The translations under genes and the position numbers were made by a program. 64,000 nucleotides of DNA from CBDCXF01 sp965223755. Its GTDB lineage: Bacteria > Acidobacteriota > Thermoanaerobaculia > Multivoradales > JAHEKO01. Positions 44,370-53,305 of the stretch are shown piece by piece. The notes beneath the pieces are model-generated. The model searched no databases. It was given only the letters and a program-made list of their open reading frames with translations, and was not told the DNA's origin. The number at the start of each line of letters is the position of its first letter. The stretch's first letter is position 1. The DNA is taken from positions 620,001 through 684,000 of the forward strand of contig CBDCXF010000002.1 in the NCBI GenBank assembly GCA_965223755.1, given 5' to 3'.

Positions 44370-44434
44370 TCGTCAACCTCCTTTTAGTTGTCTAGCAGCC
44401 AAGTGCTGGCGGCAGTATAGCGAGGTTGTGGAAA

Positions 44435-44860
44435 CTAGGACGATACCCGTCGCAGGCCGTCGGCCAACCGTGCCCCAAGGTGCAAAAGCAATCCATACAG
44501 CACGCCATAAATCGCAGGACGTACGTAGGGCCGCTCCAAATCCTGCAACCACGGCTCGTAGAGAAAGGCCAGAGTCAACAGCACCGGTGCAGCCAACAGA
44601 GCAACCGACCCGAGAGTCTGCATGACGCGCGCGCCAGTCGTTTGAAACGACCTGACGTAGAGACCCAGCAGCAAGTTCAGCCCCCCGGAGAACAAGATGT
44701 AGATATGCGCCGACCGATGCAGCATGCGCGGCGCATCGTCCATGCCTTCGAGGTGGTCGTATTTCTTGTCCATCACCTGACCGGTGGCGATGAAGGCCAG
44801 CAGGGCCAGAACACCCACAGCCAGGTGCGCCCAGCGCAGCAATTTCGAAGATCTAGCCAC
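44435..44860 (-). CDS. four-helix membrane protein
   Basis: About 141 aa from GTG 44860, 16 nt after the DUF4242 stop. Hydrophobic segments are LAVGVLALLAFIATGQVM, IYILFSGGLNLLLGLYV, LGSVALLAAPVLLTLAFLY and AIYGVLYGLLLHLGARLA. No conserved catalytic residue or family was recognised. The longer frame upstream is antisense-like to the DUF4242 gene and was dropped. Confidence 0.6.
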   Translation of the reverse strand: MARSSKLLRWAHLAVGVLALLAFIATGQVMDKKYDHLEGMDDAPRMLHRSAHIYILFSGGLNLLLGLYVRSFQTTGARVMQTLGSVALLAAPVLLTLAFLYEPWLQDLERPYVRPAIYGVLYGLLLHLGARLADGLRRVSS

Positions 44861-44876
44861 CAACGGGCGCTCGCGT

Positions 44877-45152
44877 CTACGCTTCCGCCGTCGTCGGATC
44901 GATAATGCCAGCAATCTTGGACACCCGATTGGCCGGAATCCCTGCTCCTTCGGCGTGCGCACGCACTGTGTCCTCGTCGGGAGCGATGTAAACACAATAT
45001 ACCTTGTCGCCGGTGATGTAGCTATGCAGCCACTGAATCTGCGGCCCCATCTCGTGCAGGACTCCGCATGAGATCTGCGAGACACCTTGAAGTTCCTGCG
45101 GCGACAAGTCGCCGGCGCCGGGAATGTCCCGTTCGATCAAGAACTTGGGCAT
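44877..45152 (-). CDS. DUF4242 small protein
   Basis: A 91-aa protein of the DUF4242 group: MPKFLIERDIPGAG at the start, IQWLHSYITGDKVYCVYIAP in the middle, then IPANRVSKIAGIIDPTTAEA. Small ferredoxin-like proteins of this kind have been reported to bind nickel in Streptomyces, but function in general is open. GGAG lies before the ATG. The membrane protein gene follows after 16 nt. Confidence 0.85.
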   Translation of the reverse strand: MPKFLIERDIPGAGDLSPQELQGVSQISCGVLHEMGPQIQWLHSYITGDKVYCVYIAPDEDTVRAHAEGAGIPANRVSKIAGIIDPTTAEA

Positions 45153-45209
45153 CGACTTCTCCTCTGGCTACGAAATGATCTGAATGTGCTCGGTTGAATC
45201 TTCATCGCC

Positions 45210-46064
45210 TCAATTGCAATTTAAGCCTATAGCGCGGGTTCCAAGCTTGACCTTGTATGAGGACTCCCAGCGAATCACCTCGCTTCTACTTGTCGTCTTC
45301 GGCAACACCTGGAGCAAAGAAAAGCGAAAGGAGCCGGGATAATTGGATCCGGTTTCAACCAGATTGCGGAGTAATCTATTGCCTCCGTGGCCGTTGGTCG
45401 CGTATTGCTGCCATCGCCCCCAGACTCCATCTAAGCCGCATGCGGACCCAACATAAAGGTCTCCGGTCGTCGATGCCAGAATTAAATAGACCCCTGCCAC
45501 CGCGGACAGGCTTGAGTGCCAATCTCGATGGGCAGCCGGGTTTGCCATGAGCTCTGCGAGCTCGGCATGCGTCAGGCTGAAGTCTAAATAGTCGATAAAC
45601 GGCTTGAGTGAACGCCCTGGTGGAAAGATCTCAATAATGGGCTTGTTCCGCAGGTGCTGGTGCCACGACAACGTAGCGGAACCCCACTCGATAACCACTC
45701 GCCCTTCTAGATCGGCATAGCTGTCCTGCCGCTTCAAATCGTACTTGTAACTGTCTTCACTGACCCAATCAGCAAAAGGCGCGTCATCTGGAATATCTCC
45801 CTGTTGGATCTTGCGCCCCTCGGCGACCTTGTATACGCCTAACAACCTGGCGCGCGTGCCACCATCACCGGTAAACGACACGATGAAGTCGCACTTGCCG
45901 AAAATGTCGCTGCCCTGAGTGGACTGATAGAGGTCAAACCAACCGTCGCGAATGAGTTCGGCCACATCAAACCGACGATCTTGGTGGCGAACCAGCTTGA
46001 CTCGACAGGTGGGATCAAATCCACGCGAGATGAGTAGGTCGAGAATTCCGAATGGTTCGCGCAT
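45210..46064 (-). CDS. GIY-YIG nuclease-domain protein
   Basis: A 284-aa protein. The C-terminal ~90 residues are a GIY-YIG domain: GVYLILASTTGDLYVGSA supplies the motif, followed by GVWGRWQQYA (catalytic Arg) and IRWESSYKVKLG (catalytic Glu and the end of the fold). The N-terminal 180 residues are an unrecognised alpha/beta region with CDFIVSFTGDGGTRARLLGV. Such stand-alone proteins could be defence nucleases or repair enzymes; neither is shown. It precedes the higBA area on the same strand. Confidence 0.75.
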   Translation of the reverse strand: MREPFGILDLLISRGFDPTCRVKLVRHQDRRFDVAELIRDGWFDLYQSTQGSDIFGKCDFIVSFTGDGGTRARLLGVYKVAEGRKIQQGDIPDDAPFADWVSEDSYKYDLKRQDSYADLEGRVVIEWGSATLSWHQHLRNKPIIEIFPPGRSLKPFIDYLDFSLTHAELAELMANPAAHRDWHSSLSAVAGVYLILASTTGDLYVGSACGLDGVWGRWQQYATNGHGGNRLLRNLVETGSNYPGSFRFSLLQVLPKTTSRSEVIRWESSYKVKLGTRAIGLNCN

Positions 46065-46081
46065 AGGACCGCTACAACGGC

Positions 46082-46486
46082 CTACCTTGGCTCGACGATC
46101 AAAAACTTGGCCGTGGTCTCCCCCACATTCAGCGCCTCATGCACGGTGACCTCGGCTCTGGACCAGGTCGCGCCGTCGGGGACGTCGACGATCTCCGTTC
46201 CATCTTCATCCTCGATTTGAAATCTCCCACCAGCCAAGGTGTAGCCGAAGTGCGGGTTGTGGAAGTGGCGTTCGTGGCCGACGCCCGGAGGAAAGGTGCA
46301 CACGCCGACGAGCATTTCGTCATCTTGGTGGAGAACTTCGCAGGTGGGTTGGCCTTGCCACCCGGCGTCGAAGGCATGTGGAAGGTTCGGGAGTGAGCCC
46401 TTCTGCGCAGTTGCGCAAGCGGCCGTTACCGCGACGGCAGCCAACAGACTGAACGAAAAACGTCGATCTCTAACTGGCGTGCGCAA
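46082..46486 (-). CDS. lipoprotein-like single-domain cupin
   Basis: About 134 aa from TTG 46486, 17 nt inside the higA 3' end; another start is possible. A hydrophobic leader with lipobox-like VAVTAAC precedes a small cupin: GVCTFPPGVGHERHFHNPHF is cupin motif 1 (metal-binding His and Glu), and VTVHEALNVGETTAKFLIV is the second part. It probably binds a small ligand or metal; no reaction can be named. Confidence 0.65.
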   Translation of the reverse strand: MRTPVRDRRFSFSLLAAVAVTAACATAQKGSLPNLPHAFDAGWQGQPTCEVLHQDDEMLVGVCTFPPGVGHERHFHNPHFGYTLAGGRFQIEDEDGTEIVDVPDGATWSRAEVTVHEALNVGETTAKFLIVEPR

Positions 46487-46772
46487 GAACTTCGACCTCC
46501 GCTAAGACGCCGCCCAGCCGGTCTTTTTCGCGCTCCAGGTCGAAACGGGTTTGCAAGTTGATCCAGAACCCCTCGCTCATGCCAAAGAAGCGAGAGAGAC
46601 GGAGTGCAGTGTTCGCCGTGATCGCGCGCCGCCCATGAACGATTTCGTTGATCCTCCGCGGAGAGACGCCGATTGCCTTGGCGAGACGATACTGACTGAC
46701 TCCCAAAGGGTTCAAGAACTCCTCGAGCAAGATCTCGCCAGGGTGAATCGGAGGAAAAGCTCTCTTACTCAT
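46470..46772 (-). CDS. higA: HigA-type antitoxin
   Basis: A 100-aa HigA/VapI-like antidote with an XRE helix-turn-helix. PIHPGEILLEEFLNPLGVSQ at the N-terminus is diagnostic, then YRLAKAIGVSPRRINEIVHG is the DNA-reading helix pair and LSRFFGMSEGFWINLQTRFD the dimer part. It neutralises the HigB toxin encoded 8 nt upstream and should repress the operon. Confidence 0.92.
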   Translation of the reverse strand: MSKRAFPPIHPGEILLEEFLNPLGVSQYRLAKAIGVSPRRINEIVHGRRAITANTALRLSRFFGMSEGFWINLQTRFDLEREKDRLGGVLAEVEVLAHAS

Positions 46773-46780
46773 AGTTGTTC

Positions 46781-47062
46781 CTAGTGGTAGTCAACGATTT
46801 CAACATCGGAGGGCGCACCATCCCACCATACAAAACAAATGCGATAACGGTTGTTGATCCGGATACTGTGTTGCCCTGCTCGATCTCCTCTGAGTTTCTC
46901 AAGTCGATTCCCAGGTGGCACTCGTAAATCTTCGATTATCTGCGCAGCGTCCAAAATTAGAAGTTTCTGCAACGCAACCTTGCGCAACGCGCCGGGTACC
47001 GCGCGCGAATGCCGACGCTCAAAGAGCTTCTCGCTCTCCTTGTCGCGGAAGCTCCTGATCAC
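46781..47062 (-). CDS. higB: HigB-type toxin
   Basis: A 93-aa RelE-superfamily mRNA interferase of the HigB kind. IRSFRDKESEKLFERRHSR at the start, PPGNRLEKLRGDRAGQHSIR in the middle and NRYRICFVWWDGAPSDVEIV at the end are typical. It is encoded before the antitoxin, the reverse of most TA pairs but normal for higBA. The pair lies between the two IS481 copies. Confidence 0.92.
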   Translation of the reverse strand: MIRSFRDKESEKLFERRHSRAVPGALRKVALQKLLILDAAQIIEDLRVPPGNRLEKLRGDRAGQHSIRINNRYRICFVWWDGAPSDVEIVDYH

Positions 47063-47134
47063 TGCCCGATAATAACGAGCCAGGATAATAACGTCAAGCG
47101 TTACTATCTTGATGGCTTCGAATCAAAACCTCTT

Positions 47135-47671
47135 CTATTGAGGAATCCTCTCCTCGTACTCCTCTTCGAGCGCGGTGTGCGTGCGCCAGAAGCTTGCCGG
47201 CGTGGTGCCTTCCAGTACCGCCTTGAGGATGTCGAGATGGCCGTGCCAACCGGCCGATCCTCCGACCAATTGCTCGCGGCTTTCGATGTGCGAATGCGTC
47301 AGGCTCAAGTGCACTTGCTTTTCTCGCTCCTGCAATTCGATGCGAACTTCTGACTTGCCACCCGTGGGCTCGTTCCAGGTAAAAACCAACAGGTGCGGGG
47401 GATCGGCCTCGAGCACCCTGCCCGTCATGGTCGTCTCGCCACCGTACTTCTCGTACTTCGCCGGCGGCCCGTCGTCGGGGTCGCTCAAAGTGTTGTTATT
47501 GAATACCAACCTGATCTCGCTGTCGACAACAGGCCGGATGTCTCCCGCGGCCAGCCACCGGCTACGCTTCTCGCCGTCGACCAGATACTCCCAAACCCGC
47601 TCGATGGGGCCGGGGAGAAGGCGGGTGATGTGGATGGTTCTTGCGTCGGTAAGGGTTGCATAGTCGTTCAT
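47135..47671 (-). CDS. SRPBCC/AHSA1-like protein
   Basis: A 178-aa START-like protein of the AHSA1 type. RTIHITRLLPGPIERVWEYL, KRSRWLAAGDIRP, VLEADPPHLLVFTWNE and LTHSHIESRE form the usual pattern; SAGWHGHLDILKAVLEG is the closing helix. Such proteins bind small hydrophobic ligands and are commonly in an operon behind an ArsR/SdpR-type regulator. Here that regulator lies 1.2 kb upstream on the same strand with IS copy 2 and heptamer repeats between. The RBS (AGGAACC) is partly built from the repeat array. Confidence 0.82.
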   Translation of the reverse strand: MNDYATLTDARTIHITRLLPGPIERVWEYLVDGEKRSRWLAAGDIRPVVDSEIRLVFNNNTLSDPDDGPPAKYEKYGGETTMTGRVLEADPPHLLVFTWNEPTGGKSEVRIELQEREKQVHLSLTHSHIESREQLVGGSAGWHGHLDILKAVLEGTTPASFWRTHTALEEEYEERIPQ

Positions 47672-47680
47672 GGTTGGTTC

Positions 47681-48677
<997 letters not shown>

Positions 48678-48780
48678 CCGGGTTCTCCTTTGGGTGCTGA
48701 TCGGTTACTTCCCAATCAGCTTCTCCGAAGAAACTCGGATGGACAACTCCTTTTACTGAACAACGTGGTGAGACAACACA

Positions 48781-48851
48781 GCTAGTGGCTAGTGGCTAGT
48801 GAAGAAGGTACGTTCGCTGCTTTCACTAATCACTAACCACTATTCACTAGC
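48781..48851. repeat. heptamer arrays in both orientations
   Basis: Three CTAGTGG units (48781-48801) are followed by a 22-nt spacer and then four CACTARY units (48824-48851) in the inverse direction, so a long hairpin is possible. The last part encodes the C-terminal residues and stop of the ArsR-type protein. Confidence 0.75.
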
Positions 48852-49148
48852 ACTCATCGTCAGCTCCCGCTCCAACGCATCCAGCCGCCGATTCCAAAAA
48901 GCACTCATCCGCCGCACCCAGCGATCCACCTCCTCCATCCCCTGGGGATCGAGGCTGTAGAAGCGGTGCTGGCCTTGCGGCCGCACCCGGACCAGGCCGG
49001 TCTCGCGCAGTACTTTCAGATGCTGAGAAATGGCGGGGGGGCTGGCGGCGAATTGATCGGCGATGTCACCGGCCGCGCGCTCACCATCTCCGATGAGTTC
49101 CAAAATGCTGCGACGAGTGGGGTCGGCGAGGGCAGTGAAGCTGTCCAT
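48840..49148 (-). CDS. ArsR/SdpR-type regulator
   Basis: A 102-aa winged-helix repressor: FTALADPTRRSILELIGDGE, AAGDIADQFAASPPAISQHL (recognition helix), RETGLVRVRPQGQHRFYSLD, and a closing helix. There is no metal-binding cysteine motif in the DNA-binding helix, so it is of the SdpR-like kind often coupled to SRPBCC partners, not a classical arsenic sensor. A palindrome overlaps the start codon and is a likely operator. Its last residues (MSASE) are encoded by heptamer repeats. Confidence 0.88.
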   Translation of the reverse strand: MDSFTALADPTRRSILELIGDGERAAGDIADQFAASPPAISQHLKVLRETGLVRVRPQGQHRFYSLDPQGMEEVDRWVRRMSAFWNRRLDALERELTMSASE

Positions 49149-49165
49149 GCAAAAATATTTGCATG
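49146..49165. promoter_or_regulatory. candidate ArsR operator palindrome
   Basis: Arms CATGCAAA and TTTGCATG (8 bp each) with a 4-bp centre overlap the arsR start codon. The position suits autorepression. Confidence 0.55.
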
Positions 49166-49168
49166 ATT

Positions 49169-49180
49169 ACTTAATTAAGT
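49169..49180. promoter_or_regulatory. second palindrome upstream of arsR
   Basis: A perfect 12-bp palindrome ACTTAATTAAGT lies 20 nt upstream of the arsR ATG in an AT-rich patch, probably within the promoter. Confidence 0.4.
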
Positions 49181-49248
49181 CAATGCGAATATTACTACTC
49201 AGAGAACCCTTACATGAAATAAAGAGGTCGTGGGAGTCACTTACTCCA

Positions 49249-50001
49249 CTATCGGAAGTAGAGAGCCTCTGCTAAAGCGATCAGGTTAGCTAGAGCATGC
49301 ATCACGATACAAACAAGTGTCGACCCAGTCTTCGTACGCGCCCACCCCAGTAGAAGCCCGAATAGCGAGATCTGGCCCACCGTGAATCCGTCGTACTGAA
49401 GGTGAATAGCGGCCCACGTCAGTGCCGACACCACCACCGCGACGACTGGACTACTTCCGCTCACTATCAACCCCCGGAACAGTAGTCCGCGAAACAACAG
49501 TTCTTCGAGGACGGGAGCTACTAGAACAATCGCTGGCACGAGTGTCCACAGCGGTCCTGATTCAACAGTCCGCGCTACCCAGTCAGGGACAATCGCTCGG
49601 CCCAAACCGTAGGTCAGAAAGTCTCCAATGACTACAAACGCGATCGTCACTGCGCACCAGAAGGCGATCTGCCGCGGAGGTGAACTGATCAGACCCAGAA
49701 AAGCGAATGGCTTTGCCTCGTGTCGCCGAACAAGACGAACAATTATCGGAATCGTAACCAACGCACTTGCGAAAGCGGAAACTGAGACCAACATTCCATT
49801 GGTTTCCAGCCCTTCCGCAAACGCACGTAAGTCCTTGTGCGACGTCGTGGCTAGTTCGACGCCTAGCCAGACGATAACCAGGCCAGCTTGAATCGCGAAC
49901 GCCACCCCCAGTGCGATCGCGCTATAGATTGCGACTCGCCACTTTCCCCAAACGAACCTATCTGTCTGTGAGTCAAGTTCTTTTCCTGCGTCTGTTTCCA
50001 T
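49249..50001 (-). CDS. CPBP-family intramembrane protease
   Basis: About 250 aa, with seven or eight hydrophobic segments. The CPBP (Rce1-like) motifs are clear: APVLEELLFRGLLFRGL near residue 170 (Glu-Glu-x-x-x-Arg), ALTWAAIHLQYD (catalytic His), and VMHALANLIAL at the end (His, Asn). Such enzymes cleave prenylated or other membrane peptides, and in bacteria often serve in bacteriocin immunity or quorum processing. A TTG precedes the chosen ATG. The gene is divergent from purL. Confidence 0.88.
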   Translation of the reverse strand: METDAGKELDSQTDRFVWGKWRVAIYSAIALGVAFAIQAGLVIVWLGVELATTSHKDLRAFAEGLETNGMLVSVSAFASALVTIPIIVRLVRRHEAKPFAFLGLISSPPRQIAFWCAVTIAFVVIGDFLTYGLGRAIVPDWVARTVESGPLWTLVPAIVLVAPVLEELLFRGLLFRGLIVSGSSPVVAVVVSALTWAAIHLQYDGFTVGQISLFGLLLGWARTKTGSTLVCIVMHALANLIALAEALYFR

Positions 50002-50155
50002 CAAGCAGCCTCCTCACCGTTCACTTCTTCGTAGTTAACGAAGCAGCCCAAGGTACCCAAAAACGCAACCTCAGGCGGACGCTAACACGCTCTCGCGACC
50101 GATCCCTCTTGACTCGAAAAAAGCGGCTACAATCCACACTTCCAAGTGGCTCGGC

Positions 50156-53100
50156 ATGCCCACTTCTCTTCCCATCCACCGCATCGAAATCGGCCTCAAG
50201 CCCGGCCATCGTGACCCCCGCGGTGAGCACGTCGCACGCCAGGTTCGGGAGTTTTTGCATCTCGAAGTCGATGAGGTTGAGACCGCCGATGTCTACCATC
50301 TGGAGGCGGATCTTTCGACCGACGAGGCCGAGCAGATCGTCGCCGAGTTCGCCGACCCGGTGCGGCAACGGGCGGCGTTAGGACGGTTGGAGTACCGGCC
50401 TTTTGACGTCGCGGTGCGGGTGGCGTTCAAGCCGGGTGTCACCGATCCAGTGGGCAAGAGCGCTCTGGTGGCGGCCGAAGACACTCTCGGCCGCAAACTC
50501 GGCGGCGACGCGGCCGCATACACCTCGACTCTCTACTTGTTTCGCGGTCTCGATGTCACCCAAGCGCAGCGAGTGGCGACGGAGCTGCTCGCCAACCCGG
50601 TGATCCAGACCATCAGCGTCGCCACCTGGGACGAATGGAGCCAGTCGCAGCCCGACTTGTCGGTTCCCAAGGTTGCCGGGGGAGCGACGCCGCAAGTTCA
50701 GGCAATCGATCTTTCCGGTAGCGATGAAGACCTCCTGGAGATCAGCCGCAAGGGACTACTGGCGCTGTCGCTGGTCGAAATGCAAACCATCCGCGACCAC
50801 TTCCGCGGCGTGGCGGATGACCCACATCGCGCCGCAGCGGGCCTGGGCGGGGCGCCCACGGATGTCGAGTTGGAGTGCTTGGCGCAGACCTGGAGCGAGC
50901 ACTGCAAGCACAAAATCTTCAACGCCACCATCGAGTACCGGGAGGGAGAGTCGAACGAAAAAGTCGGCTCTCTGTTCAAGACCTACATCCGCGGCACCAC
51001 CGAAACCGTCCGGCGCCAACAAATCGAACGAGAGGGAGAGTCGTGGCTGGTGTCGGTCTTCCATGACAACGCCGGGGTGGTGACCTTCGATGACGAGGTG
51101 CATCTGGTCTACAAGGTCGAAACCCACAACTCGCCGTCGGCGCTCGACCCCTATGGGGGCGCCATCACCGGCATCGTCGGCGTCAATCGCGATCCCTTTG
51201 GCACCGGCCGCGGGGCCGACTTGCTGGTCAACGTCTGGGGCTACTGCTTCGGACCGCAAGACTGGGACAGCGAGCTCCCGCCGGGGCTGCTGCATCCGCG
51301 ACGCATTCGCGAAGGCGTGCATTGGGGTGTGATCGACGGCGGCAACCAAAGCGGTGTGCCCTACGGTCGTGGCTGGGAGGTGTTCGACCACCGCTATCTC
51401 GGCAAACCGCTGGTGTTCTGCGGCACGGTCGGATCCTTGCCGGTCGAGATCGATGGCACGCCGGGCGAAGACAAAGCGGCGCGGCCCGGCGACCGCATCG
51501 TCATGGCCGGCGGGCGCATCGGTGCCGACGGCATCCATGGGGCGACGTTTTCGTCAGCGGCGCTCGACGAAGAATCTCCGAATCAGGCGGTCCAGATCGG
51601 CGACCCCATCACCCAACGCATGATGTTCGACTTCCTGCTTGAGGCGCGGGATCTGGGTCTCTACTCGGCTATCACCGACAACGGCGCCGGAGGGTTGTCG
51701 TCGTCGGTGGGAGAGATGGCGGAGACCCCGGGCGGTGCGACTCTGGATCTCGCCCAGGCACCGCTCAAATACGCCGGCTTGGCGCCGTGGGAGATTTTCC
51801 TCTCCGAAGCGCAAGAGCGCATGACGCTGGCCGTACCGCCGGAAAACCTGGGGCGACTTCTCGAGTTGGCCGCTCGGCGCGAGGTCGAGGCGACCGACCT
51901 CGGCGAGTTCACCGCTGAACCGGTTCTCCGCGTGCTCTACGGCGAAGAAACGGTTGCCTTGCTCGACATGCACTTTCTCCATGAAGGTGATCCGGAGATG
52001 GTGCTTCCCGCCCGCTGGTCCGCCCCTGAGTTCCCCGAACCTGACAGTCGTCATGACGACTTGGGGGCCGACGGCTTAGGAAAGGCACTGCGGGGGCTGC
52101 TCGCAAGCCCCAATTTGGCCTCCAACGAGAATTGGGCGCGCCACTACGACCATGAAGTCAAAGCCTTGAGCGTGGTCAAACCCTGGGTTGGCGTGCACCA
52201 GGACGTTCCGGCCGAGGCAACCGTGTTTCTCGCCAGGCACTCCTCCGGAGAGGACGCCAAGCGCGGCTTCGTCTTGTCGGAAGGCGTCAACCCCTACCTC
52301 TCCGACCTCGACACCGAGGCCATGGCGGCAACGGTGGTTGATGAAGCGGTCCGTCGCCAGCTCTGCGCCGGGGGCCGGCTGGATCGCATCGCGGCCCTCG
52401 ACAACTTTTGCTGGCCGGATCCGGTGTTGTCGGAAAGTGCTCCCGACGGCGACTACAAACTGGCGCAGTTGGTGCGCGCCTGCCGCGGCCTGCACGACAC
52501 CTGCGTCGCCTACGGGGTCCCACTCATCTCCGGCAAAGACTCGATGAAGAACGACGCGTTCATGGGCGGCGTCAAGATCTCGGTTCCGCCGACGTTGCTG
52601 GTGTCGGCCATCGGGCAGATCGACGATGTCGAACAAGCCCTCACCTTGGACTTCAAGCAAGTGGGCGATCTGATCTACGTTTTGGGGATGACCGGGGAAC
52701 ACACCGGAGCGAGTGAGTACTTTCGCTGGCTGGGGCAGACCCGCTCCTCCACCCACCCGGTGACGGGTGACGAAGTGACGAGTGCCGGGGTGACGGATGA
52801 CAGGGTGACGGGTGACGAGGAATTCGTAGGGGAGGGGCTTGCCCCCTCCCGCGGCTTCGGGAAAGCCCTCCCCATCGGCAACAAGCCGCCAACGGTCGAA
52901 ACCGAGGCTTTCTGGCCGCTCTACCAAGCGGTCGAACGAGCCGCCCGGGCCGGATTGTTGCGCTCGGCCGCCACTCCCACCAAAGGCGGCTTGGCGGTCG
53001 CCCTCGCCAAGTGCGCCCTCGCGGGCGATCTTGGAGTGAATGTGGATCTAGACCTTATCCCCGGCGCAGCCGATCTCGACCCCGATGTCGTCCTTTTCTC

Positions 53101-53305
53101 GGAATCGAATGGGAGGTTTGTCGTAACGGTCGCCCCTGAGAACCAGAAAGCGTTCGCGGCAGCCATGGCGGGGCTTCCCTGCGCCCGTGTCGGCGTGGTG
53201 AGTGAAAAGTCTGACTTGGTGTTGCGCCGCGGCGATCGAGAGCTGACTCGGGCACCCGTCGCGGAGCTTCGCAGTGCCTTTTACTCGCGGAGGAGCGATG
53301 TCTAG
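50156..53305 (+). CDS. purL: FGAM synthase, PurS-PurL fusion
   Basis: 1049 aa. It makes phosphoribosylformylglycinamidine in purine synthesis, using ammonia from PurQ. Residues 5-160 form two PurS-like halves (IEIGLKPGHRDPRGEHVA and VAVRVAFKPGVTDPVGKSAL). The PurL part starts at about 185, with LAQTWSEHCKHKIFNA, VYKVETHNSPSALDPYGGA, GNQSGVPYGRGW, LYSAITDNGAGGLSSSVGEM and PLISGKDSMKND. There is no glutaminase domain; purQ follows. Residues about 862-908 are a foreign in-frame insertion from an intergenic repeat (HPVTGDEVTSAGVTDD, EFVGEGLAPSRGFG). purQ overlaps the end by 8 nt. Confidence 0.92.
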   Translation: MPTSLPIHRIEIGLKPGHRDPRGEHVARQVREFLHLEVDEVETADVYHLEADLSTDEAEQIVAEFADPVRQRAALGRLEYRPFDVAVRVAFKPGVTDPVGKSALVAAEDTLGRKLGGDAAAYTSTLYLFRGLDVTQAQRVATELLANPVIQTISVATWDEWSQSQPDLSVPKVAGGATPQVQAIDLSGSDEDLLEISRKGLLALSLVEMQTIRDHFRGVADDPHRAAAGLGGAPTDVELECLAQTWSEHCKHKIFNATIEYREGESNEKVGSLFKTYIRGTTETVRRQQIEREGESWLVSVFHDNAGVVTFDDEVHLVYKVETHNSPSALDPYGGAITGIVGVNRDPFGTGRGADLLVNVWGYCFGPQDWDSELPPGLLHPRRIREGVHWGVIDGGNQSGVPYGRGWEVFDHRYLGKPLVFCGTVGSLPVEIDGTPGEDKAARPGDRIVMAGGRIGADGIHGATFSSAALDEESPNQAVQIGDPITQRMMFDFLLEARDLGLYSAITDNGAGGLSSSVGEMAETPGGATLDLAQAPLKYAGLAPWEIFLSEAQERMTLAVPPENLGRLLELAARREVEATDLGEFTAEPVLRVLYGEETVALLDMHFLHEGDPEMVLPARWSAPEFPEPDSRHDDLGADGLGKALRGLLASPNLASNENWARHYDHEVKALSVVKPWVGVHQDVPAEATVFLARHSSGEDAKRGFVLSEGVNPYLSDLDTEAMAATVVDEAVRRQLCAGGRLDRIAALDNFCWPDPVLSESAPDGDYKLAQLVRACRGLHDTCVAYGVPLISGKDSMKNDAFMGGVKISVPPTLLVSAIGQIDDVEQALTLDFKQVGDLIYVLGMTGEHTGASEYFRWLGQTRSSTHPVTGDEVTSAGVTDDRVTGDEEFVGEGLAPSRGFGKALPIGNKPPTVETEAFWPLYQAVERAARAGLLRSAATPTKGGLAVALAKCALAGDLGVNVDLDLIPGAADLDPDVVLFSESNGRFVVTVAPENQKAFAAAMAGLPCARVGVVSEKSDLVLRRGDRELTRAPVAELRSAFYSRRSDV
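52757..52858. repeat. composite repeat inserted inside purL
   Basis: GTGACGGG/GTGACGAA-type octamers (52759-52818) are followed by a hairpin at 52830-52850 (arms GGGAGGGG and CCCCTCCC, loop 5 nt). The same composite lies between genes at 54.2 and 54.9-55.0 kb. It is in frame and free of stops. Confidence 0.85.

Noticed and set aside
52757..52858. Tandem octamers in purL as a CRISPR-like array
   Set aside because: Units are only 7-9 bp with no spacers of constant size; this is a simple tandem tract plus hairpin.
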